This document shows, piece by piece, positions 1 through 5,768 of a stretch of 8,859 nucleotides of DNA. A program made the position numbers and the translations under genes. The stretch lies in the NCBI GenBank assembly GCA_019236485.1, contig JAFAIY010000015.1:1-8859 (forward strand), given 5' to 3'. Origin of the DNA: Comamonas sp. (GTDB lineage: Bacteria > Pseudomonadota > Gammaproteobacteria > Burkholderiales > Burkholderiaceae_C). Under the pieces are notes generated by a model that was given only the letters and a program-made list of their open reading frames with translations, was not told the DNA's origin and did no database searches. Positions within the stretch are counted from its first letter, which is position 1; every line of letters starts with the position of its first letter.

Positions 1-879
1 AAGGACACGCTGTCCCTCAAGGAGCAGCAGCTGGAGGCCGGTTTCCCCGAGCGCCTGGTGCCGCTGCCCGATGGCTCCCGGGTCGCCTGGCGCGAGGCCG
101 GCGATACGGCGTCCGAGTTCGCCGTCGTGCTGCTGCACGGCATCAGCTCGGGCGCGGCCTCGTGGCTGGATCTGGCGCTGGCGCTGGGCGACAAGGCGCG
201 CGTGCTGGCCTGGGATGCGCCGGGCTACGGCGCGTCCACGCCGCTCGCCCAGCCCGCTCCCGGTGACGCCGACTATGCGCGGGCGCTGGAGCAGTCCCTG
301 CAGGCCCTGGGCGTGCGCCGCTGCCTTCTGGTCGGCCATTCGCTGGGCGCGCTGATGGCGGCCAGGCTGGCCGGCACGGCCCCCGGTCTGGTCGAACAGC
401 TGGTGCTCATCAGCCCCGCGGGCGGCTACGGCGCGCCGGCCAAGGCCGAGCAGCAGGCCAAGGTGCGCCAGGGACGTCTGGCTGCGCTGGCCGAGAAGGG
501 CGTCGCCGGTCTGGCGGCCGTGATCGACCAGCGGCTGGTAGCGGCCGAGGCTGCGGAAACAGTGCGCGAATGGGTGCGCTGGAACACGGCCCGCATGCAG
601 CCGCAAGGCTATGCGCAGGCGGTGGAACTGCTGTGCGGCAGCGATCTGGGTCAGGCGGCCGGAAGGCTGTCCATGCCGGTCCGGGTCTGGGTCGGTGAGC
701 ATGATGTGGTCACGCCGCCCGCGGCCTGCAAGGCCTGGTCCGAACTGCTGGGCGCCGACTACGGTACGCTTGCGGCCGCCGGCCATGCTTCGCCCGTGGA
801 ACAGCCCCAGGCGATCGCGCAGAAGCTGGCATCTTTGTTGAACCAAAGTACCCGCATTCCTACCTGCCGACAGCCATGA
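1..879 (+). CDS. alpha/beta hydrolase, 5' end cut by the window edge
   Basis: Serine hydrolase of the alpha/beta-hydrolase fold; the substrate could be an ester, a lactone or a C-C bond, and the sequence does not decide which. The frame is open from base 1 and the first visible residues (KDTLSLKEQQLEAGF) already read as protein, so the true start is upstream and the GTG at 58 is probably internal. Visible are 292 residues: an oxyanion-hole motif LLHG (codons near 130-141), the nucleophile elbow GHSLG with Ser at 340-342, a likely acid Asp in GEHD at 703-705 and a likely catalytic His in AGHA at 784-786. The catalytic triad is therefore complete. The stop codon overlaps the start of the IclR gene by four bases (ATGA), so the two are translationally coupled and probably functionally linked. 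I see no signal peptide, but the N-terminus is missing. The family is sure; the specific activity is unknown. Confidence 0.9.
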   Translation, partial: KDTLSLKEQQLEAGFPERLVPLPDGSRVAWREAGDTASEFAVVLLHGISSGAASWLDLALALGDKARVLAWDAPGYGASTPLAQPAPGDADYARALEQSLQALGVRRCLLVGHSLGALMAARLAGTAPGLVEQLVLISPAGGYGAPAKAEQQAKVRQGRLAALAEKGVAGLAAVIDQRLVAAEAAETVREWVRWNTARMQPQGYAQAVELLCGSDLGQAAGRLSMPVRVWVGEHDVVTPPAACKAWSELLGADYGTLAAAGHASPVEQPQAIAQKLASLLNQSTRIPTCRQP

Positions 880-1682
880 GCGATACCTCCGAGATTTCGA
901 CCAACGACAACGACCGTTACACCGTGCCCGCGCTGGAACGCGGACTGCGCCTGCTGGCCTGCTTCGGCCCGACGCAGCCCGTGTGGAGCGCGCCCGAGCT
1001 GGCCCGCTGCCTGCAGCTGCCGCGCTCCACGGTGTTCCGCATGTTGACCACGCTCGAAAACTCGGGGTATCTGCAGCGCAGCGGCAGCGAGTACCGGCTG
1101 GGCCTGGCCGTGCTGCGTCTGGGCTACGACTATCTGTCGACCCAGCCGCTGGCGCAGCTGGCCGAACCCGTGCTGCAGGGCCTGTGCGAGGCGCTGGGCA
1201 TGACCAGCAATCTGGCGCTGCTCGACGGCACCTCGGTGGTCTATGTGGCGCGCCTCGCGCCGGCCGGCGCCTTCCAGGGCGCGGTGCGCGTGGGCTCGCG
1301 CCTGCCGGCCCATGCCACGGTGCTGGGCCGTGCCCTGCTGCAGGACATGGATGCCGCGCAGCTGCGCGAGCTGTTCGGCGGCGAGGAGCTGCCCCAGTTC
1401 TCCGAAAGCACGCCGCGCCATGTCGAGGACCTGCTGCGCCTGCTGGCCCAGGACCGCGAGCGCGGCTACGCCATGGGCGAGGGCTTTTACGAGCCCGGCG
1501 TCTCCAGCATCGCCGCGCCCGTGCGCGGTGGTGGCGGACGGGTGGTGGCCGGTCTGGCCGTGGCCATTCCGTTCACCGAGCTGGTGCCCGAGAAAACCCA
1601 GCTCTGGGCGCAGCAGGTGCGCGAGGCGGCCGAGACCCTGTCCGGCCATCTGCGCCAGCAGCACCCGGATCTTCTGCGCTGA
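876..1682 (+). CDS. IclR-family transcriptional regulator (first of two paralogues)
   Basis: DNA-binding regulator of 268 residues, the usual IclR length. The N-terminal winged helix-turn-helix spans about residues 16-80. The helix pair is APELARCLQLPR, followed by the recognition helix STVFRMLTTLE (about 38-61). The C-terminal effector-binding domain runs from about 90 to 262 and carries the conserved RVGSRLPAHATVLGR stretch and GVSSIAAPVR. IclR proteins usually control catabolic operons next to them in response to a small organic acid or aromatic compound; the ligand here is unknown. The ATG at 876 overlaps the hydrolase stop and no Shine-Dalgarno sequence is evident, which suggests coupled translation. 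The start is supported by similarity of the N-terminus (MSD...YTVPALERGLRLL) to the second IclR at 5769 (MSD...YMVPALERGLRLL). That paralogue shares almost the same recognition helix. Confidence 0.93.
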   Translation: MSDTSEISTNDNDRYTVPALERGLRLLACFGPTQPVWSAPELARCLQLPRSTVFRMLTTLENSGYLQRSGSEYRLGLAVLRLGYDYLSTQPLAQLAEPVLQGLCEALGMTSNLALLDGTSVVYVARLAPAGAFQGAVRVGSRLPAHATVLGRALLQDMDAAQLRELFGGEELPQFSESTPRHVEDLLRLLAQDRERGYAMGEGFYEPGVSSIAAPVRGGGGRVVAGLAVAIPFTELVPEKTQLWAQQVREAAETLSGHLRQQHPDLLR

Positions 1683-1722
1683 TCCGTCACCGCGTGTTCA
1701 TGGCTGCTGCACGGCAATCACG

Positions 1723-1754
1723 AATACGCGGCCACGCCGGGCCAGCGTATTTTT
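1723..1754 (+). terminator. hairpin with T tail between the IclR gene and nadX; terminator or attenuator
   Basis: The arms AATACGC (1723-1729) and GCGTATT (1745-1751) pair perfectly. Inside them GGCC (1730-1733) pairs with GGCC (1740-1743) around the loop ACGCCG, leaving one bulged A at 1744. The 3' arm runs into TTT (1752-1754). This resembles an intrinsic terminator for the hydrolase-IclR transcript, though the T tail is short (five Ts counting the arm). It ends only two bases before the AGGAA ribosome binding site of the next gene, so it may act as an attenuator or 5'-UTR structure rather than a plain terminator. Confidence 0.55.
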
Positions 1755-1755
1755 C

Positions 1756-1760
1756 AGGAA
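1756..1760 (+). promoter_or_regulatory. ribosome binding site fixing the nadX start
   Basis: AGGAA with a 7-base spacer to the ATG at 1768. The same frame stays open far upstream into the IclR gene, so this site, together with the Rossmann motif that begins right after the ATG, decides the start. Confidence 0.75.
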
Positions 1761-1767
1761 ATGTGAA

Positions 1768-2568
1768 ATGAAGAATATTGCATTGATTGGCTGCGGCGCG
1801 ATTGGCTCCAGCGTTCTGGAGCTGCTGAGCGGCGATGCCCGGCTGCAGGTGGGCTGGGTGCTGGTGCCCGAGGTCAACGCCGCGATCCAGCAGACCGTGG
1901 CCCGCCTGGCGCCGCAGGCGCAGATCCTGCCGGCCCTGCCCGCCGATGCGCGCCCCGATCTGATGGTGGAGTGCGCGGGCCACGGCGCCATCGAAGAACA
2001 TGTGCTGCCGGCGCTGGCGCGCGGCATTCCGGCCGTGGTGGCGTCCATCGGCGCACTGAGCGCGCCCGGCATGGCCGAGCGCGTGCAGGCAGCCGCCGAG
2101 GCCGGCCAGACCCAGGTGCAGCTGCTGTCCGGCGCCATAGGCGGCATAGACGCGCTGGCCGCTGCCCGCGTGGGCGGGCTGGAGTCTGTGGTCTACACGG
2201 GCCGCAAGCCGCCCCAGGCCTGGAGCGGCACGCCGGCCGAACAGGTCTGCGATCTGGCGGCCCTGACCCAAGCCTTCTGCATCTTCGAGGGCACGGCCCG
2301 CGAGGCGGCCCAGCTCTATCCCAAGAATGCCAATGTGGCGGCCACGCTGTCGCTGGCAGGCCTGGGCCTGGACCAGACCCGGGTGCGGCTGTTCGCCGAC
2401 CCGGCCGTGACCGAGAACGTGCACCACGTGGCGGCCAGCGGCGCCTTCGGCTCCATGGAGCTGACCATGCGCGGCAAGCCCCTGGCGGCCAATCCCAAGA
2501 CCTCGGCGCTGACCGTGTACAGCGTGGTGCGCGCCGTGCTCAACAACGTGGCCTCGCTGGCCATCTGA
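1768..2568 (+). CDS. nadX: L-aspartate dehydrogenase homologue (COG1712/NadX family)
   Basis: Predicted cytoplasmic NAD(P)-dependent oxidoreductase of 266 residues, the usual length for aspartate dehydrogenases, which interconvert L-aspartate and iminosuccinate/oxaloacetate plus ammonia. The N-terminus MKNIALIGCGAIG is a Rossmann GxGxxG loop (Gly8, Gly10, Gly13). The C-terminal half carries YPKNANVAAT, the family's substrate-domain signature, and ENVHHVAASGAFG. The His of the NxH motif (His219, with His220 next to it) matches the place of the catalytic His in characterised members. The 3' part, GKPLAANPKTSALTVYSVVRAVLNN, also fits the family. In some bacteria nadX serves NAD synthesis beside nadA; no nad gene is present here. 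The neighbours are a regulator, a solute receptor and catabolic enzymes, so I infer a catabolic or assimilatory role, possibly with a substrate other than aspartate. The start is set by the AGGAA site. It is separated from the upstream IclR gene by 85 bases containing a hairpin. Confidence 0.88.
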   Translation: MKNIALIGCGAIGSSVLELLSGDARLQVGWVLVPEVNAAIQQTVARLAPQAQILPALPADARPDLMVECAGHGAIEEHVLPALARGIPAVVASIGALSAPGMAERVQAAAEAGQTQVQLLSGAIGGIDALAAARVGGLESVVYTGRKPPQAWSGTPAEQVCDLAALTQAFCIFEGTAREAAQLYPKNANVAATLSLAGLGLDQTRVRLFADPAVTENVHHVAASGAFGSMELTMRGKPLAANPKTSALTVYSVVRAVLNNVASLAI

Positions 2569-2708
2569 TCCGTCCCTGACAGGCATCCACCATGCGCCGT
2601 GCTCCGGGCATCCATCTTGTCTGCGCCCTGGCAAAAATGCGTGCGAACACATGCCCATTTGAGCATGACGTCCATGGTGGCATGCCGCCGCCTGCCGGCC
2701 TTTGCGCT

Positions 2709-2724
2709 GCATCAAGCCTGATGC
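2709..2724. repeat. small hairpin/palindromic site upstream of the Bug gene
   Basis: GCATCA (2709-2714) and TGATGC (2719-2724) pair around the loop AGCC, and the perfect palindrome GATGCGCATC (2720-2729) overlaps its right arm. There is no T run, so this is not a good terminator. It could be an operator or a 5'-UTR structure, and could equally be chance in GC-rich DNA. Confidence 0.25.
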
Positions 2725-2768
2725 GCATCGGCCGCCGGGCTTCTTAAAAATTTCCGTTCTCGTTTTCC

Positions 2769-2775
2769 GAGGAGA
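2769..2775 (+). promoter_or_regulatory. ribosome binding site fixing the start of the Bug-family gene
   Basis: GAGGAGA with about 7-8 bases to the ATG at 2783. It selects this ATG over an in-frame upstream start at 2702 and gives a protein that begins with a signal peptide. Confidence 0.85.
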
Positions 2776-2782
2776 CAACACC

Positions 2783-3781
2783 ATGCAACGTTCCGCATTC
2801 CTCAAATCCTGCCTGGCGCTGGCCTGCTGCGCCGTGCTGCCCGCCGCCATGTCCCCCGCGCTCGCCGCCAGCGCCACCGAGCAGCTGTCCAGCGGACAGT
2901 TCACCATCATTGCGCCATTTCCCGCGGGCGGCGCCGTGGACATACTGTCGCGCATCCTGGCCACGGGCCTGACCGAGGAGTACAAGCAGGCCGCCATCGT
3001 GGACAACCGCCCCGGTGCCAACGGCAATATCGGCATCGACATGGTCAAGCGCGCCAAGCCCGACGGCCACACGCTGCTGGTCGTGCCCCAGGGCAATCTG
3101 ACCATCAATCCCACGCTGATGCCCAAGCTGCCCTACAGCGTGTTCGGCGACTTCGCGCCCGTGGCCTCCATGGGCCGCGCTGCCAATGTGATCGTCGTCA
3201 ATCCCCAGGTGCCGGCCAAGACCATCCAGGAGCTGCTGGCCCTGTCCAAGTCCAAGCCCGATTCCATCAGCTATGCCTCGCCGGGCGTGGGCTCCAGCCT
3301 GCACCTGGCCGGCGAGCTGTTCAAGGACAAGTCGGGCGCCGACATCATGCACGTGGCCTACAAGGGCTCGGGCCAGGGCCTCAACGATGCGCTGGGCGGC
3401 ACCATTCCCATGCTGATCGCCAACATGCCCACCGTGCTGCCCCATGTGCAGTCGGGCAAGCTGCGCGCCCTGGCCGTGACCGATGCCACGCGCTCGAGCT
3501 TTCTGCCCAATGTGCCCACCCTGGCCGAGGCCGGCGTGCCGGGCATTGCCGTCTCCTCCTGGTATGGCGTGCTGGCGCCCAAGAACACTCCGCCCGAAGT
3601 GGTCAAGCAGCTGGCCGAGGACATAGACAAGGTCATGAAGACCCAGGCCGCGCAGAACCAGCTCAAGGCCCAGGGCATGACGCCCTGGGTGGTCAAGGGC
3701 GATGCCTTTGGCGAGCTGATCCGCAAGGAAACCGCGCTGTGGGCGCCCGTGGTCAAGAGCCACCACATCGTGGCGCAGTAA
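2783..3781 (+). CDS. Bug-family (TctC-like) periplasmic solute-binding protein
   Basis: Extracytoplasmic receptor of 332 residues, typical for the Bug family that is greatly expanded in betaproteobacteria. These proteins bind carboxylates and related small molecules and, where TctA/TctB partners exist, feed a tripartite tricarboxylate transporter. Residues 1-28 form a Sec signal peptide: MQRSAFLK, then a hydrophobic core, then a cleavage site in SPALA-ASA. The mature part has the family hallmark IIAPFPAGGAVDILSR (about residues 42-57), followed by VDNRPGANGNIG, the SYASPGVGSSLHLAGELF region and HVAYKGSGQGLNDALGG. The conserved Asp in PAGGAVD is expected to hold the ligand carboxylate through bridging waters, as in family structures. 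No tctA or tctB lies in the window, so the membrane partner is elsewhere. It sits 214 bases after nadX and ends at an intrinsic terminator. The ligand is unknown; the context suggests it is the substrate of the surrounding enzymes. Confidence 0.95.
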   Translation: MQRSAFLKSCLALACCAVLPAAMSPALAASATEQLSSGQFTIIAPFPAGGAVDILSRILATGLTEEYKQAAIVDNRPGANGNIGIDMVKRAKPDGHTLLVVPQGNLTINPTLMPKLPYSVFGDFAPVASMGRAANVIVVNPQVPAKTIQELLALSKSKPDSISYASPGVGSSLHLAGELFKDKSGADIMHVAYKGSGQGLNDALGGTIPMLIANMPTVLPHVQSGKLRALAVTDATRSSFLPNVPTLAEAGVPGIAVSSWYGVLAPKNTPPEVVKQLAEDIDKVMKTQAAQNQLKAQGMTPWVVKGDAFGELIRKETALWAPVVKSHHIVAQ

Positions 3782-3818
3782 GCCCTCATGCTTTAATCGC
3801 GCTCTTGCGCTACGAACC

Positions 3819-3847
3819 AAAGCGGCCCGGTGCCGCTTTTGTCTTTT
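3819..3847 (+). terminator. Rho-independent terminator after the Bug gene
   Basis: AAAGCGGC (3819-3826) pairs perfectly with GCCGCTTT (3832-3839) around the loop CCGGT and is followed by the T-rich tail TGTCTTTT. It lies 38 bases after the Bug stop codon and closes the nadX-Bug segment. The stem is also A/T-ended, so a weaker reverse-strand role is possible but no gene converges here. Confidence 0.85.
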
Positions 3848-3882
3848 CCACCGGGGCCTGTGCCCGCCTTACCGAACCGCCC

Positions 3883-4620
3883 ATGACGCTCGCCATCCTC
3901 AGTGCTCTTGCCGAAGAACAACACGGTCTGGTGGACGCCATGGAAGGCATGCAATGCCAGCGCCATGCGGGCCGCGACTTCTGGCTGGGCCGGCTGCACG
4001 GGCAGGAGGTGGTGTGTGCGCTGTCGGGCATAGGCAAGGTGGCCGCGGCCACCACCACGGCGGCGCTGATCGAGCGCTTCGGCGTGCGCGGCATCGTGTT
4101 CACGGGCGTGGCCGGCGGCATAGGGCAGGGCGTGAACGTGGGCGATGTGGTGATCGCGCGGCAGTTTCTGCAGCACGATATGGACGCCTCGCCGATCTTT
4201 CCGCGCTGGGAAATGCCCGGCTATGGCCACAGCACCCTGACCTGCGATGGCGCGATGACGGAGCGCCTGGCGCAGGCCGCGGCCTCGGCGGTCCGGTCCG
4301 GCATCGTGGCCTCCCATGCGTCGGCCCGCGTGCACCAGGGGCTGATCGCCAGCGGCGACCAGTTCGTGGGCTCGCGCCAGGCCAGCGACCGGCTGCGCAC
4401 CGAGCTGCAGGCCGCGGGCCATGCCGTGCTGGCCGTGGAAATGGAGGGCGCGGCCGTGGCCCAGACCTGTTTCGACTACGGCGTGCCGTTTGCGGCCATG
4501 CGCACCATCTCGGACCGCGCCGACGACAGCGCCCATGTGGACTTCTCCGAGTTCGTGCGCAGCGTGGCCAGCCGCTATGCCCAGCAGGTGGTGTCGGACC
4601 TGCTGCGCCAACGGCCATAA
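3883..4620 (+). CDS. mtnN: 5'-methylthioadenosine/S-adenosylhomocysteine nucleosidase
   Basis: Cytoplasmic hydrolase of 245 residues that cleaves the glycosidic bond of MTA and SAH, releasing adenine and the thioribose product, in methionine salvage and the activated methyl cycle. The start MTLAILSALAEE aligns with the E. coli N-terminus and puts Glu12 at the catalytic acid position. TGVAGGIGQGVNVGDVVIA is the phosphorylase-superfamily core. AVEMEGAA (Val185-Glu186-Met187-Glu188) holds the purine- and ribose-binding Met/Glu pair, and RTISDRAD gives Asp211 as the catalytic Asp. All key residues are present, so it should be active. A futalosine hydrolase relative is less likely given these motifs. 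I see no good Shine-Dalgarno before the ATG at 3883. The frame is open upstream to 3739, but that extension crosses the terminator at 3819-3847. It is isolated between two terminators, so it is probably transcribed on its own; it has no evident link to the catabolic genes. Confidence 0.92.
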   Translation: MTLAILSALAEEQHGLVDAMEGMQCQRHAGRDFWLGRLHGQEVVCALSGIGKVAAATTTAALIERFGVRGIVFTGVAGGIGQGVNVGDVVIARQFLQHDMDASPIFPRWEMPGYGHSTLTCDGAMTERLAQAAASAVRSGIVASHASARVHQGLIASGDQFVGSRQASDRLRTELQAAGHAVLAVEMEGAAVAQTCFDYGVPFAAMRTISDRADDSAHVDFSEFVRSVASRYAQQVVSDLLRQRP

Positions 4621-4641
4621 AGGCCGGCTTTACCAAATATT

Positions 4642-4729
4642 TTTGATAGCTGCTGTCGCAGCCTGCATCTTGATTCTGGCTGGCTTTCTATGTAAAGCCT
4701 GGCTCTGACGCGCGCCTGCAGCTATCAAA
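4642..4729. repeat. 88-base palindromic intergenic element with 12-base inverted ends
   Basis: The ends TTTGATAGCTGC (4642-4653) and GCAGCTATCAAA (4718-4729) are perfect reverse complements. A second, inner stem GGCTTT (4682-4687) / AAAGCC (4694-4699) surrounds the loop CTATGT. The element could fold into a long branched hairpin. I recall intergenic repeats with GATAGCTGC-type ends from Comamonadaceae genomes, so this is probably one copy of a dispersed family. It has no coding capacity and no visible target-site duplication. Confidence 0.6.
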
Positions 4730-4802
4730 TCGGCTGGGCTCTGCTCCCTGCCTCGCTTGCCGCCCCATGGCCGGCGGCCGCCTCCACCCCATCCCTGTTT
4801 GC

Positions 4803-4826
4803 AACCGCGCCGGCTGCGGTTTTTTT
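4803..4826 (+). terminator. Rho-independent terminator downstream of mtnN
   Basis: AACCGC (4803-4808) pairs with GCGGTT (4816-4821) around a 7-base loop, followed by an uninterrupted T run to 4826. It lies 183 bases after the mtnN stop, beyond the palindromic repeat, and insulates the downstream operon from read-through. Confidence 0.8.
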
Positions 4827-4934
4827 GTCGCTGCTCCGCGCCGGCGCGGGTGCGCGCGTCGGCGTTGTTATTTTTTGTATCGCCTGCGGGTTTCCCCTTG
4901 GTGTGCCCAAAAAGATCGTCACTAAACTGCCATC

Positions 4935-4971
4935 TGTTTCAAGAAAAAAGTGTCATTTCATATTTGAAACA
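4935..4971. promoter_or_regulatory. operator-like inverted repeats upstream of the SDR operon
   Basis: Two nested symmetric signals share one half-site. TGTTTCAA (4935-4942) and TTGAAACA (4964-4971) are perfect reverse complements with centres 29 bases apart. TTTCATATTTGAAA (4956-4969) is an imperfect 14-base palindrome with TTTCA/TGAAA arms and a 4-base spacer. The site ends 14 bases before the SDR start, where a repressor would block transcription. IclR-family proteins bind short palindromes of this general kind, so either IclR in the window is a candidate. Binding is inferred only. Confidence 0.45.
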
Positions 4972-4984
4972 AAACAGGTCCAAA

Positions 4985-5761
4985 ATGACGATGAACACCA
5001 CGCATCCCACCGGTCAGCTCGCAGGGCGCCGGATCCTCGTTACCGGTGCCGCACGCGGCCTGGGTTTTGCCTTCGCGCAGACGCTGTGCTCTCAGGGCGC
5101 GCAGGTCGTGCTTGCTGATCTGCGTGAAGAGCTGCTGGTCCAGGCCGTGGCGCAGCTGCGCGCCCAGGGCCTGCAAGCCCATGGCGTGGCCTTCGATGCC
5201 GGCAACCCGGCCTCCATCGAGCATTGCGCACAGCAGGCGGTCCAGGCCCTGGGCGGCCTCGACGGCCTGGTCAACAACGCGGCCGTCACCGATTCGGGCG
5301 GCAAGGGCATGGACGACATCGCGCTCGAGAAATGGGACCAGGTGATGAACGTCAATGTGCGCGGCGTCTGGCTGATGACGCGCGCCTGCCGCGCCGCGCT
5401 CAAGGACAGCGGCCGCGGCGCCGTGGTCAATCTGGCTTCCGACACTGCCATGTGGGGAGCACCCAACCTCATGGCCTATGTGGCCAGCAAGGGCGCGGTG
5501 ATGGCCATGACCCATGCCATGGCGCGCGAGCTGGGCGGCGACGCCGTCACCGTCAACGCCGTGGCTCCGGGCCTGGTGCTGGTGGAGGCCACCGAGTACG
5601 TGCCCGAGCACCGCCACCGCCTCTACATCGAGCAGCGCGCGCTGCAGCGCGAGCAGGGGCCCGAGGACGTCTCGGGCGCCGTGTCCTATCTGCTGTCGGA
5701 TGGCGCGCGCTTTGTGACGGGCCAGGTGCTGCCCGTCAACGGCGGCTTCGTCATGAACTGA
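4985..5761 (+). CDS. SDR-family NAD(P)-dependent dehydrogenase/reductase (canonical active site)
   Basis: Classical short-chain dehydrogenase of 258 residues, cytoplasmic, oxidising a hydroxyl or reducing a carbonyl group; the substrate is unknown. The cofactor loop TGAARGLG covers residues 20-27. Asp45 at the end of beta-2 (VVLADLRE) suggests NAD(H) over NADP(H). NNAA follows beta-4. The catalytic tetrad is complete: Asn in MNVNVRG, Ser152 in NLASD, and Tyr165 and Lys169 in YVASK. The C-terminus TGQVLPVNGGFVMN is typical. The ATG at 4985 was chosen because it has a weak AGG at 4976-4978 and precedes the conserved fold by the usual length; the ATG at 4991 is an alternative. The frame is open upstream to 4757, but that part crosses a terminator and is not protein-like. 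It is the first gene of a four-gene operon, with only seven bases to the next start, and is probably controlled by the inverted repeats just upstream. Confidence 0.92.
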   Translation: MTMNTTHPTGQLAGRRILVTGAARGLGFAFAQTLCSQGAQVVLADLREELLVQAVAQLRAQGLQAHGVAFDAGNPASIEHCAQQAVQALGGLDGLVNNAAVTDSGGKGMDDIALEKWDQVMNVNVRGVWLMTRACRAALKDSGRGAVVNLASDTAMWGAPNLMAYVASKGAVMAMTHAMARELGGDAVTVNAVAPGLVLVEATEYVPEHRHRLYIEQRALQREQGPEDVSGAVSYLLSDGARFVTGQVLPVNGGFVMN

Positions 5762-5768
5762 GCGCCCC

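Larger units (their letters stand above)
4621..4984. other. 364-base gene-free region between mtnN and the SDR operon
   Basis: No credible gene is present. From left to right it holds a palindromic repeat (4642-4729), an intrinsic terminator (4803-4826), a 14-base G+C palindrome CCGCGCCGGCGCGG (4836-4849) and an AT-rich stretch (about 4865-4984) that should contain the promoter of the downstream operon. A weak promoter candidate is TTGGTG (4898-4903) with TAAACT (4923-4928), spaced 19 bases; I do not trust it. The drop in G+C compared with the flanking genes marks this as regulatory rather than coding. Confidence 0.7.

Noticed and set aside
1243..1767. Possible long N-terminal extension of nadX into the IclR gene
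   Set aside because: The frame is open only because of GC bias; the extension is Arg/Cys/Ala-rich shadow sequence, crosses a hairpin, and the Rossmann motif and Shine-Dalgarno both fix the start at 1768.
2810..2830. Lipoprotein signal (LALAC) in the Bug protein
   Set aside because: The Cys lies in the middle of the hydrophobic core and not at its end; the SPALA-ASA site downstream is a better signal peptidase I site and Bug proteins are usually soluble periplasmic.
1687..3126. Long minus-strand open frame (479 codons)
   Set aside because: It runs antisense to nadX and the Bug gene, is rich in His, Gly, Arg and Gln as expected from the complement of GC-rich codons, spans two intergenic regions and shows no domain.
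4836..4849. CCGCGCCGGCGCGG palindrome as a terminator or operator
   Set aside because: It is a perfect palindrome, but it has no loop and no adjoining T run, and such G+C palindromes arise easily in this base composition.
4757..4984. N-terminal extension of the first SDR
   Set aside because: It crosses the terminator at 4803-4826 and the regulatory region, is not protein-like, and the SDR fold begins after the ATG at 4985.
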